DNA from: Methylophilus sp. | GTDB taxonomy: Bacteria > Pseudomonadota > Gammaproteobacteria > Burkholderiales > Methylophilaceae | NCBI GenBank assembly: GCA_027489475.1 | Contig: JAIXZQ010000013.1 | Coordinates: forward strand, 1 to 5,444 | Direction of reading: 5' to 3' | DNA length: 5,444 nucleotides | In this document: positions 1-5,444 of the stretch, in pieces | How positions within the stretch are numbered: position 1 is the first letter of the stretch | Layout: each line of letters starts with the position of its first letter | Made by a program: the position numbers and the translations under genes | The notes under the pieces: model-generated | The model's database searches: none | Told to the model about the DNA's origin: nothing | The model's input: the letters and a program-made list of their open reading frames with translations, nothing else

Positions 1-125
1 AAACCGATGAAGGTAAATTTGCTGACTACGCCCATGTGCTGTTTGATCAAGCCTTGCTGGCAGAAGGCGGTCAATTAGAAGACCCCGCCAGTTTTGTCAA
101 ACGCATGAACAGTTTGATTTTGTAA
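1..125 (+). CDS. htpG: Molecular chaperone HtpG (Hsp90), C-terminal end only
   Basis: Only the last 40 codons are present. The reading frame enters at base 3 and stops at TAA 123-125; the rest lies left of the window. The visible peptide runs from [20 protein letters not shown] through [19 protein letters not shown]. This matches the extreme C-terminus of bacterial HtpG, where a helix ending in a DQALLAE-like stretch is followed by LEDP, a phenylalanine and an R-M-N motif. That part belongs to the C-terminal dimerisation domain of this cytosolic, ATP-dependent Hsp90 chaperone, which helps fold and remodel client proteins. The match is from remembered family sequence and rests on a short piece, but the conserved residues are in the right order and a strong terminator follows. 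Nothing suggests truncation at the 3' end. Confidence 0.9.
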   Translation, partial: TDEGKFADYAHVLFDQALLAEGGQLEDPASFVKRMNSLIL

Positions 126-150
126 GACAGACCCTTCCTGATGATACACA

Positions 151-176
151 GCCACCTGCGTGCAGGTGGCTTTTTT
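151..176 (+). terminator. Intrinsic terminator after htpG
   Basis: A perfect 8-bp stem (GCCACCTG / CAGGTGGC) encloses a 4-base loop (CGTG), and the 3' arm runs directly into six T residues at 171-176. This is a textbook Rho-independent terminator, 25 bases after the htpG stop codon. It should insulate the downstream outer-membrane protein gene from htpG transcription. Confidence 0.93.
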
Positions 177-262
177 ACGTCTGTCACGGTCCATGCTCAG
201 TCTATGGTGAATGGAATCTGCAATGCGACCACCGTGGCCTTTATATTCCTTCAAGGCATATC

Positions 263-301
263 AATAGCTTTAATGATTATTTATTCCAATTTAAATAGCT
301 T
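263..301 (+). repeat. Direct repeat AATAGCTT x2, 31 bp apart, in promoter region
   Basis: The octamer AATAGCTT occurs at 263-270 and again at 294-301. The start-to-start spacing of 31 bp is close to three helical turns, so both copies would face the same side of the DNA. The second copy lies inside the spacer of the proposed promoter at 281-309. This could be a pair of half-sites for a regulator, but the stretch is AT-rich and chance is possible. The remainder of the 177-338 gap shows no gene. Confidence 0.3.
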
Positions 302-309
302 GCTATAGT
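281..309 (+). promoter_or_regulatory. Possible sigma70-type promoter for the FadL-family gene
   Basis: An extended -10 element (TGC followed by TATAGT at 304-309) lies 17 bases downstream of a weak -35-like hexamer, TTATTC (281-286). The start point would fall near 316, leaving an untranslated leader of about 20 bases before the ATG at 339. A second -10-like TATATT lies at 315-320, so the exact -10 is uncertain. The same 11-mer, TTGCTATAGTC, surrounds the -10 of the tRNA promoter at 5171-5181, which supports the -10 assignment. The -35 match is poor. Confidence 0.4.
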
Positions 310-338
310 CCCGCTATATTTTTAATCAAAGGGACAGC

Positions 339-1598
339 ATGCGCCATTCAACTTTGTTATTCGCATTATTTATGGCGGCCTCAGTGAACGCGGTGTGGGC
401 GACTGACGGTTATTTTGCGCATGGCTATGGTGTGCGTGCACAAGGGATTGGCGGCTTGGGCATTGCCTTGCCACAAGATGCGCTGGCCGCGGCCACCAAC
501 CCTGCGGGCATGGGTAAAGTCGGCAGTCGTATTGATGCCGGTGTGACTTATTTTAGACCCGTGCGCGAGGCCGAAATCCAAGGCAATGCCTTTGGTTTTG
601 ATGGCACCTATAAAGGCAACGATACACAGGATTTTTTGATTCCTGAATTTGGCTATAACCATCAGTTTTCTGACGACGTGACCTTTGGGGTGAGCGTGTA
701 TGGCAATGGCGGCATGAACACGGATTACAAAAATGGGGTGCCTTTGTTTAATAGCAATGGCCGCCGGACCGGGGTCGATTTGGCGCAAGTGTTTGTGGCA
801 CCCACGGTGACTTGGAAACTGCAAGAGCATCACATACTTGGTGTGTCTCTAAATTTGGCCTACCAACGGTTTGCCGCCAGAGGGCTGCAAAATTTCACCA
901 ATGCCAGTAGCGCGCCGAATGCACTCACTAATCAAGGGCATGATCACTCGTTTGGTGCGGGCATCCATATCGGCTGGTTAGGTGAAATCACGGATGCGGT
1001 GACCGTGGGGGCAACCTATCAAAGCCGCACCTATATGACTAAGTTTGACAAATACAAAGGCCTATTAGCCGAACAAGGGGATTTTGATATCCCGTCATCT
1101 TATGGTGTGGGGGTGGCCGTCAAAGTGACCCCCGCGTTGACACTGGCTGGGGACTTTCAGCGCATTCATTACAATGAGGTCGATTCCGTGGGCAATGCCT
1201 CGTTGTCCAACCTCAATAATGGGCTGGGAAACGATGATGGTGCAGGCTTTAATTGGCAAAATGCCAATGTGTATAAAATCGGTGCCCTCTATCAATACAG
1301 CCCTACACTGATATTGCGCGCCGGATATAACCATGTGGATCAGCCGATTAAAAGCGGAGATACCTTATTTAATATCCTCGCGCCGGGAGTGGTCAAAGAC
1401 CATGTGACCTTAGGAGCGACTTGGGTGTTGAGTCCAACCGCTGAAGTTTCCATCGCCTATACTCATGCGTTTGAAAATACGGTGCGCGGCCAAAACGCCA
1501 TTCCGCCTGGGTTTCCGCCAAGCGGATTGGGTGGCGGCGAGGCCAATTTGCGTATGGTTCAGGACGCGTTGGGCATTGCCTATACTTGGAAATTGTAA
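339..1598 (+). CDS. FadL/OmpP1/TodX-family outer-membrane transport protein
   Basis: This encodes a 419-residue outer-membrane beta-barrel protein of the FadL/OMPP1/TodX family. Such channels carry long-chain fatty acids, aromatic hydrocarbons or other hydrophobic compounds across the outer membrane; the substrate here cannot be read from sequence. Residues 1-21 form a signal peptide with a hydrophobic core and an A-V-W-A ending, so cleavage before T22 is likely. The mature start has the family's hatch pattern: a glycine-rich stretch (GVRAQGIGGLGIAL), then QDALAAATNPAGM with the NPA motif around residues 54-56. The rest alternates in the manner of beta strands with polar, glycine/asparagine-rich loops, and the length suits a 14-stranded FadL barrel. 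The start is backed by AAAGGGA at 328-334, four bases before the ATG. The C-terminus ends in W-K-L rather than the usual terminal aromatic residue. No terminator is seen before glgP, so read-through is possible, although the functions are not obviously linked. Confidence 0.88.
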   Translation: MRHSTLLFALFMAASVNAVWATDGYFAHGYGVRAQGIGGLGIALPQDALAAATNPAGMGKVGSRIDAGVTYFRPVREAEIQGNAFGFDGTYKGNDTQDFLIPEFGYNHQFSDDVTFGVSVYGNGGMNTDYKNGVPLFNSNGRRTGVDLAQVFVAPTVTWKLQEHHILGVSLNLAYQRFAARGLQNFTNASSAPNALTNQGHDHSFGAGIHIGWLGEITDAVTVGATYQSRTYMTKFDKYKGLLAEQGDFDIPSSYGVGVAVKVTPALTLAGDFQRIHYNEVDSVGNASLSNLNNGLGNDDGAGFNWQNANVYKIGALYQYSPTLILRAGYNHVDQPIKSGDTLFNILAPGVVKDHVTLGATWVLSPTAEVSIAYTHAFENTVRGQNAIPPGFPPSGLGGGEANLRMVQDALGIAYTWKL

Positions 1599-1628
1599 AT
1601 CTTCACGCATCCATGGGAGCAGGGGCGC

Positions 1629-1634
1629 TATAAT
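1629..1634 (+). promoter_or_regulatory. Isolated consensus -10 (TATAAT) upstream of glgP
   Basis: A perfect TATAAT lies 119 bases before the glgP start, but no convincing -35 hexamer sits 16-18 bases upstream and there is no extended TG motif. It may be the -10 of a promoter that needs an activator, or chance. A 7-bp inverted repeat (TTCACGC 1602-1608, GCGTGAA 1646-1652) brackets it. Confidence 0.22.
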
Positions 1635-1689
1635 CACAGGTCGCAGCGTGAATGGTGTGACTTGAAATGTCTGACTTATTCTTGTTGTA

Positions 1690-1725
1690 GGATTGTTTTT
1701 TGCTTAATGTGAGTGAAAGCAATCC
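1690..1725 (+). promoter_or_regulatory. 11-bp hairpin in the region upstream of glgP
   Basis: Bases 1690-1700 (GGATTGTTTTT) pair with 1715-1725 (GAAAGCAATCC) in an uninterrupted 11-bp stem, nine Watson-Crick and two G-T pairs, around a 14-base loop. No T-run follows the 3' arm, so it is not an ordinary terminator for the preceding gene. It ends 27 bases before the glgP ATG and 15 bases before its Shine-Dalgarno sequence. It could be a leader RNA structure or a DNA site for a dimeric regulator. The 1599-1752 gap contains no other gene. Confidence 0.4.
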
Positions 1726-1752
1726 GTTGATTCAAATTCAAGAGGAAGATGC

Positions 1753-4254
1753 ATGACTGCAAATGTGAAAAAAGCGCCTAAATCTAAGGCATCTGTTGAA
1801 ACCGCCCAAGCCGTAGAGGAGTTTTTGTTAGAGCAGTTGCCTATTCCTCAGGCACTCCGTAACCACCTCACCTTTTCTATTGGTAAATCAAATTCTTGGG
1901 CCACGCCGCGCGACTGGTATCAAACCGCAGCGTTTACGGTGCGTGACCATTTGATGAGTCGTTGGGTCAATACCCGCGATGCTTATCGCGAGGCGAATAC
2001 CAAGCGCGTCTATTATCTTTCATTAGAGTTTTTGATTGGCCGTATGCTGTCCAATGCTGCACTTAATTTGGGCATTGCACCCGAACTAAGCGAGGGCCTG
2101 CAAGAGGTGGGTCAGCAGCTTGAGGGGGTCGCCGAGATGGAGCCAGATGCGGCACTGGGTAACGGCGGTCTTGGCCGTTTGGCCGCTTGTTTTGTCGATT
2201 CAATGGCTACCATGGATATCCCGGCCACCGGCTACGGCATCCGTTATGACTATGGCATGTTTAAACAGACCATAGAGAATGGCCAGCAAAAAGAGAATCC
2301 GGATAACTGGTTGCGTTATCAAAATATCTGGGAAATTCAACGCCCCGAGCATACCTGTGAGGTCAAGTTTTATGGCCGCGTATTGCATGTGCATACAGAC
2401 CGCGGTGTGGAGCACCACTGGGTCGACCATGAAACCGTGGTTGCCATGCCGTATGACGTGCCGGTGCCAGGCTATGGAACACAAACGGTTAATAATCTGC
2501 GGTTGTGGTCAGCCAAAGCGACCAATGAGTTTGACCTAAACTCGTTTAATGAAGGCAATTACGAGAAATCTGTTGAGGGCCGTCATGGTGCTGAAACCAT
2601 CTCGCAAGTGCTGTATCCAAACGACACCTCAGAGTCGGGTAAGGTGCTGCGCCTCAAGCAGCAGTATTTCTTTGTCTCGGCCTCTACGCAAGATATTCTG
2701 CATCGCTTTACCAATTACAACAGTGACTGGAATACCCTGCCAGATAAAGTGGCGATTCAGCTGAATGATACCCACCCTGCGATTGCAGTGGCAGAGATGA
2801 TGTATCAATTGGTGGATCATTACCGACTGACTTGGGACCACGCTTGGGCATTGGTAAATCGTATTTTTGCCTATACCAACCATACGCTGATGCCAGAAGC
2901 CCTTGAAACCTGGCCAGTCGAGCTGTTTGCGCAATTGTTACCTCGTCATCTTGAAATCATTTACGAGATTAATCATCAGTTTTTACAACGGGTGAACCAA
3001 CATTTCCCTGGGGATACAGAGTTGTTGCGCCGGGTGTCTATCATTGACGAAACGCACGGTCGCCGCGTGCGCATGGCGCATTTGGCCATCGTTGGTAGCC
3101 ATACCGTGAATGGGGTAGCCGAATTACACAGTGAGTTGCTCAAATCCACCTTGTTTGCAGATTTTAATAAAATCTATCCGGGCAAGTTTACCAATGTGAC
3201 CAATGGCATTACGCCGCGTCGCTGGCTCAATCAGGCCAACCCGCTGCTCACTGCGTTGCTGACAAAACATATCGGCAGTGGCTTTCAAAAAGACCTCAGC
3301 CTGATACAGCAGATAGAGCCGTTTGCCGAGGATGCCGGCTTTAGACAAGCGTTTCGTGCAGTAAAAAAAGCCAATAAACAGCGTCTGGCCGATAAGATTT
3401 TGCAAAAAACCGGCATCCGTATCAGTGCAGATGCTTTGTTTGACGTGCAAATCAAACGGATTCACGAATACAAGCGTCAGTTGTTAAACGTCTTGCATGT
3501 GATTACCTTGTACAACCGGATTCGCAGCGGCGCCGTTAGCCATGTAACACCACGCGTGGTCATATTTGCAGGTAAAGCGGCACCGGGGTATTGGCTGGCC
3601 AAACAGATTATTCGCTTGATTAACGATGTCGCCACCATGATTAATCATGATCCGGCAGTCAATGATCAGCTGAAAGTGGTGTTTTATCCCAACTATGAAG
3701 TCAGCGCGGCAGAGATTTTGTTCCCTGGCGCAGACTTGTCAGAGCAGATTTCAACCGCCGGTACCGAGGCCAGCGGCACAGGCAATATGAAGATGGCGCT
3801 CAATGGTGCGCTGACCATAGGCACGCTGGATGGCGCCAATGTGGAGATTAAAGAGGAAGTCGGTGACGATAATATCTTTATCTTTGGTTTAACGACGCCA
3901 GAAGTCGCTGCCCTTAAAGCGCAAGGCTACAACCCATGGGATTACTACCATGGCAATGCCGAGCTCAAGCAAGTGATTGATATGATTGGTAACGGCTTCT
4001 TCTCGGTCGAAGAGCCAAACCGCTATCAAGCGATTGTGGATACCTTGCTGCATAAAGGCGATCACTACTTGTTGTTAGCCGACTATGCTGCTTATGTGCA
4101 AACGCAAGAGAGCGTTGCCGCCTTGTATCAAGATCAAGAGGCTTGGACACGCATGGCGATTTTGAATGTCGCCCGTATGGCGAAGTTTTCGAGTGATCGA
4201 ACCATTGCTGAATATGCGCAGCGTATCTGGCAAGTCTCGCCGTTTAAGGCTTGA
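1753..4254 (+). CDS. glgP: Glycogen/alpha-glucan phosphorylase (GT35)
   Basis: This 833-residue cytosolic enzyme uses phosphate to release glucose-1-phosphate from the non-reducing ends of alpha-1,4-glucans, feeding stored glycogen or maltodextrin into central metabolism. The family hallmarks are all visible. The glycine loop LGNGGLGRLAACF starts at about 135. RLKQQYFF is at 300-307 and the active-site segment NDTHP at 338-342 (His341). VTNGITPRRW spans 482-491. KRIHEYKRQ covers 568-576, with Arg569 and Lys574 as phosphate-site candidates. GKAAPGYW is at 607-614. The pyridoxal-phosphate signature EASGTGNMKMALN spans 672-684, with Lys680 as the cofactor lysine. Length is normal for bacterial GlgP/MalP. 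The lysine-rich first 20 residues lack the serine phosphorylation site of animal enzymes. The start is supported by AGAGGA at 1741-1746, six bases before the ATG. MalP-like maltodextrin preference cannot be excluded. No other glycogen or maltose gene is in the window. Confidence 0.97.
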   Translation: MTANVKKAPKSKASVETAQAVEEFLLEQLPIPQALRNHLTFSIGKSNSWATPRDWYQTAAFTVRDHLMSRWVNTRDAYREANTKRVYYLSLEFLIGRMLSNAALNLGIAPELSEGLQEVGQQLEGVAEMEPDAALGNGGLGRLAACFVDSMATMDIPATGYGIRYDYGMFKQTIENGQQKENPDNWLRYQNIWEIQRPEHTCEVKFYGRVLHVHTDRGVEHHWVDHETVVAMPYDVPVPGYGTQTVNNLRLWSAKATNEFDLNSFNEGNYEKSVEGRHGAETISQVLYPNDTSESGKVLRLKQQYFFVSASTQDILHRFTNYNSDWNTLPDKVAIQLNDTHPAIAVAEMMYQLVDHYRLTWDHAWALVNRIFAYTNHTLMPEALETWPVELFAQLLPRHLEIIYEINHQFLQRVNQHFPGDTELLRRVSIIDETHGRRVRMAHLAIVGSHTVNGVAELHSELLKSTLFADFNKIYPGKFTNVTNGITPRRWLNQANPLLTALLTKHIGSGFQKDLSLIQQIEPFAEDAGFRQAFRAVKKANKQRLADKILQKTGIRISADALFDVQIKRIHEYKRQLLNVLHVITLYNRIRSGAVSHVTPRVVIFAGKAAPGYWLAKQIIRLINDVATMINHDPAVNDQLKVVFYPNYEVSAAEILFPGADLSEQISTAGTEASGTGNMKMALNGALTIGTLDGANVEIKEEVGDDNIFIFGLTTPEVAALKAQGYNPWDYYHGNAELKQVIDMIGNGFFSVEEPNRYQAIVDTLLHKGDHYLLLADYAAYVQTQESVAALYQDQEAWTRMAILNVARMAKFSSDRTIAEYAQRIWQVSPFKA

Positions 4255-4328
4255 ACTTAGTCGAACTGTGGGTGGTGTATGCATTGGAGTTTGCTCATTG
4301 GGTCTGACGTTAGTTAAGGAGACGCAGC

Positions 4329-5078
4329 ATGGTTAAGCCGGTTTGGATGTTGTCTTTAGCGTTATGTGTCTTTCATGCCTGCGCCTATGATTTAAATAGT
4401 TTGGGTGACGTGGTCAAGAAAGTGTCTGGGGGCGGTACAGCAAACACCACGCAAACATCCACCCCGGCCTTAACTGATCAAGATACCCAAACGGGGTTAA
4501 AGCAGGCACTGAGTCAGGGAGTGGACAAAGCGATACTCATGCTAGGCAAACAAGATGGCTTTTTAGCAAATCCTGACGTCAAAATTCCATTGCCAGATTC
4601 ATTGAGAAAGATAGAAAAAGGCATGCGCATGGTAGGCATGGGTGCGCAGGCGGATGAGCTGGTGCTCAAAATGAATCGTGCTGCCGAACAAGCGGTACCA
4701 GAGGCCAAAACGCTGTTGATCAATGCTGTCAAACAAATGAGCGTCAGTGATGCCCGCAGCATCCTGACCGGACCGCAAGATGCAGCCACACAGTACTTTA
4801 AGAAAACCACATCCGCCGAAATGACGGCAAAATTTTTGCCTATCGTGCAACAAGCCACGTCAAAGGTACAGTTGGCTGATAGTTACAACCGCTACGCCAG
4901 CATGGGTAGTCAATATGGGGTTGTCAAAAAAGAAGATGCAGATATTAACCAATATGTCACACGCAAAGCACTCGATGGTGTTTTTCTGATGATAGCCAAA
5001 GAAGAAGCCGCGATTCGCCAAGACCCCATGGGTCAGGCTAGCCAAATACTTAAAAAAGTGTTTGGAGCAGTGAAATAA
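4329..5078 (+). CDS. Exported DUF4197 domain-containing protein
   Basis: This 249-residue protein resembles the DUF4197 family, exported proteins of unknown function common in proteobacteria. Residues 1-19 form a signal peptide: a short basic start, a hydrophobic core, then A-C-A as a signal peptidase I site before Y20. Cys18 lies in F-H-A-C, a poor lipobox, so a lipoprotein is less likely. A glycine/threonine-rich linker (about residues 34-48) precedes the domain, which begins with the GLKQALSQGVDKAI segment and continues with DGFLANPDVKIPLPDSLRK. The rest looks strongly helical, with ALDGVFLMIAKEEAAIRQDP near the end as a typical family tail. The start is set by AAGGAGA at 4316-4322, six bases before the ATG. 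It follows glgP by 74 bases with no visible terminator, so co-transcription is possible. The family name is from memory of its pattern; no enzymatic role can be read. Confidence 0.85.
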   Translation: MVKPVWMLSLALCVFHACAYDLNSLGDVVKKVSGGGTANTTQTSTPALTDQDTQTGLKQALSQGVDKAILMLGKQDGFLANPDVKIPLPDSLRKIEKGMRMVGMGAQADELVLKMNRAAEQAVPEAKTLLINAVKQMSVSDARSILTGPQDAATQYFKKTTSAEMTAKFLPIVQQATSKVQLADSYNRYASMGSQYGVVKKEDADINQYVTRKALDGVFLMIAKEEAAIRQDPMGQASQILKKVFGAVK

Positions 5079-5127
5079 AATAATTAAAGGCTCGTGTCGC
5101 AGCGCTGTCAGTTGAATCATGCGCCAT

Positions 5128-5148
5128 AGTCATTTAAATGCACTTTTT
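5128..5148 (+). repeat. Palindrome CATTTAAATG with flanking arms and T-run
   Basis: A perfect 10-bp palindrome (5131-5140) is flanked by AGT and ACT, offset by one bulged C, and followed by T residues to 5148. It could be a weak terminator for the DUF4197 gene, 50 bases beyond its stop. Equally, it lies directly upstream of the tRNA promoter's -35 and is AT-rich, so it could act as an upstream promoter element or protein site. No better terminator is visible after 5078. Confidence 0.3.
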
Positions 5149-5150
5149 GG

Positions 5151-5180
5151 TTGACACTATTATTGCTGGTTTGCTATAGT
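5151..5180 (+). promoter_or_regulatory. Sigma70-type promoter for tRNA-fMet
   Basis: A perfect -35 (TTGACA, 5151-5156) and a good -10 (TATAGT, 5175-5180, preceded by TTGC) are separated by 18 bases. Transcription would start near 5187, giving a precursor with about 35 extra bases at the 5' end for RNase P to remove before the mature tRNA at 5222. It is the only consensus promoter between the DUF4197 gene and the tRNA. Confidence 0.8.
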
Positions 5181-5221
5181 CTCACCTCTCGACGCAACAC
5201 ATGTTTTATAGTCGATTCGGA

Positions 5222-5298
5222 CGCGGGATGGAGCAGTCTGGCAGCTCGTCGGGCTCATAACCCGAAGGTCACAGGTTCAAATCCTGTTCCCGCAACCA
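5222..5298 (+). tRNA. Initiator tRNA-fMet (anticodon CAT)
   Basis: This 77-base tRNA folds into a full cloverleaf with an encoded CCA end (5296-5298). The anticodon CAT is at 5256-5258. Three features mark it as the initiator rather than elongator tRNA: the first base pair is an unpaired C1-A72 (5222/5294), which allows formylation and blocks elongation-factor binding; the anticodon stem carries the three consecutive G-C pairs (GGG 5251-5253 with CCC 5261-5263) required for the ribosomal P site; and the D-arm reads GAGC...GCTC as in Escherichia coli fMet tRNA. The T-arm is ACAGG-TTCAAAT-CCTGT. The tRNA pairs with initiation codons and starts protein synthesis. It has its own promoter upstream, and an rRNA-type promoter begins 37 bases after its end. 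Confidence 0.98.
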
Positions 5299-5305
5299 AC
5301 CTCAC

Positions 5306-5331
5306 AATAAACTATTTAATATGTTTATTTT
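5306..5331 (+). promoter_or_regulatory. AT-rich tract: UP element and/or weak hairpin between tRNA and rrn promoter
   Basis: Bases 5306-5331 are almost entirely A and T and sit immediately upstream of the rrn -35 at 5336. That is where an UP element bound by the RNA polymerase alpha subunit would be expected (about -40 to -65 from a start near 5370). The same bases hold a 7-bp inverted repeat (AATAAAC 5306-5312, GTTTATT 5323-5329) followed by two T residues. It might end or trim the tRNA transcript, but it has only one G-C pair and would be a weak terminator. Confidence 0.5.
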
Positions 5332-5335
5332 GATG

Positions 5336-5363
5336 TTGACCGAACGAAAAACCTCTGTATAAT
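5336..5363 (+). promoter_or_regulatory. rRNA operon (rrn) promoter
   Basis: The -35 TTGACC (5336-5341) and perfect -10 TATAAT (5358-5363) are spaced by 16 bases, the spacing seen in Escherichia coli rrn P1 promoters. The next bases, GCGCGC (5364-5369), form a GC-rich discriminator, the feature that makes stable-RNA promoters sensitive to ppGpp and starting-nucleotide levels. Transcription should start near 5370. The boxA downstream supports an rRNA operon. Confidence 0.9.
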
Positions 5364-5369
5364 GCGCGC

Positions 5370-5444
5370 TTCGCTTGAGGCTAAGGTTTAAGCGAAAGGC
5401 CTCTGAGGCCATGTTCTTTAAAAATCAGGATGACTGATAAGTGT
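5370..5444 (+). ncRNA. rRNA operon leader (5' external transcribed spacer), partial
   Basis: This is the start of the rrn precursor RNA and runs off the right edge; the 16S rRNA gene should follow. It contains a 7-bp stem (TTCGCTT 5370-5376 with AAGCGAA 5390-5396), a compact hairpin (GGCCT 5398-5402 with AGGCC 5406-5410), boxA, and a small hairpin after boxA (ATCAG 5424-5428, loop GATGA, CTGAT 5434-5438). The closing GATAAGTGT resembles betaproteobacterial pre-16S leaders, from memory. No open reading frame with a ribosome-binding site occurs here. The rRNA assignment is inferred because no rRNA bases are in view. Confidence 0.8.
5412..5424 (+). promoter_or_regulatory. boxA antitermination site of rRNA leader
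   Basis: TGTTCTTTAAAAA matches the Escherichia coli rrn boxA (TGCTCTTTAACAA) at 11 of 13 positions. In the RNA, boxA binds the NusB-NusE (S10) pair and helps form the antitermination complex that lets polymerase cross the untranslated rRNA operon without Rho-dependent stopping. Its position about 42 bases from the proposed start fits a leader boxA. Confidence 0.85.

Noticed and set aside
381..833. A 150-codon open frame on the minus strand inside the FadL-family gene
   Set aside because: It is antisense to a well-supported coding region, has no recognisable domain, and its composition (rich in histidine, isoleucine, alanine) is what reverse reading of that gene would give.
1602..1652. Inverted repeat TTCACGC / GCGTGAA as a terminator of the FadL-family gene
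   Set aside because: The 37-base loop is too long and no T-run follows the 3' arm. It is noted only as a bracket around the isolated TATAAT.
2200..3465. Several open frames of 70-115 codons on both strands inside glgP
   Set aside because: All lie within the continuous, motif-complete glgP reading frame. None shows a family match.
5100..5107. Palindrome CAGCGCTG after the DUF4197 gene
   Set aside because: The arms do not extend and no T-run follows. An 8-bp palindrome alone is expected by chance.
4514..5120. Minus-strand open frames over the DUF4197 gene and its downstream gap
   Set aside because: They are antisense shadows rich in cysteine, serine or phenylalanine, with no domain and no plausible translation start. 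The plus-strand gene has a signal peptide and a strong Shine-Dalgarno sequence.
5151..5333. A 60-codon open frame over the tRNA region
   Set aside because: It runs through the tRNA-fMet gene; the peptide segment AHNPKVTGSNPVPAT is the familiar false translation of tRNA DNA. Its ATG-like start also overlaps the tRNA promoter, and no ribosome-binding site is present.
1..5444. Possible mobile element, CRISPR array, toxin-antitoxin pair or phage-defence system
   Set aside because: No transposase, integrase, regular repeat-spacer pattern, small paired genes or nuclease/helicase motifs are present. The tRNA 3' end has no integrase beside it, and all large genes belong to common chromosomal families.

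Overview
The window looks like chromosomal DNA from a Gram-negative proteobacterium with mid-range base composition. The short form of rRNA leader at the right end (a TGTTCTTTAA-type boxA, then GATAAGTGT) and the look of the proteins suggest a betaproteobacterium, perhaps near the Methylophilaceae. This lineage call is an inference from memory, not from a search.

Layout, all genes on the + strand. Bases 1-125 are the 3' end of htpG (Hsp90 chaperone), closed by a strong intrinsic terminator at 151-176. A 162-base gap holds a possible promoter with repeated motifs, followed by a FadL/OmpP1-family outer-membrane channel gene (339-1598). A 154-base gap containing an 11-bp hairpin leads to glgP (1753-4254), an apparently intact glycogen/alpha-glucan phosphorylase. 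After 74 bases, with no terminator seen, comes an exported DUF4197-family protein (4329-5078). The last 360 bases are stable-RNA territory: a sigma70-type promoter (5151-5180), an initiator tRNA-fMet gene (5222-5298), an AT-rich tract, a strong rRNA-type promoter (5336-5363), and the start of what should be a 16S-23S-5S operon leader with boxA (5412-5424). The 16S gene itself would lie beyond the right edge.

Functionally this is mostly housekeeping: protein folding, outer-membrane uptake of hydrophobic compounds, storage-glucan breakdown, an uncharacterised envelope protein, and translation machinery. No mobile element, CRISPR array, defence system or clearly new multi-gene system is visible. 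The points most worth following up are regulatory: the initiator tRNA beside an rrn promoter, mutually exclusive hairpins in the rrn leader, the hairpin in the glgP upstream region, and the repeated motifs before the FadL-family gene.
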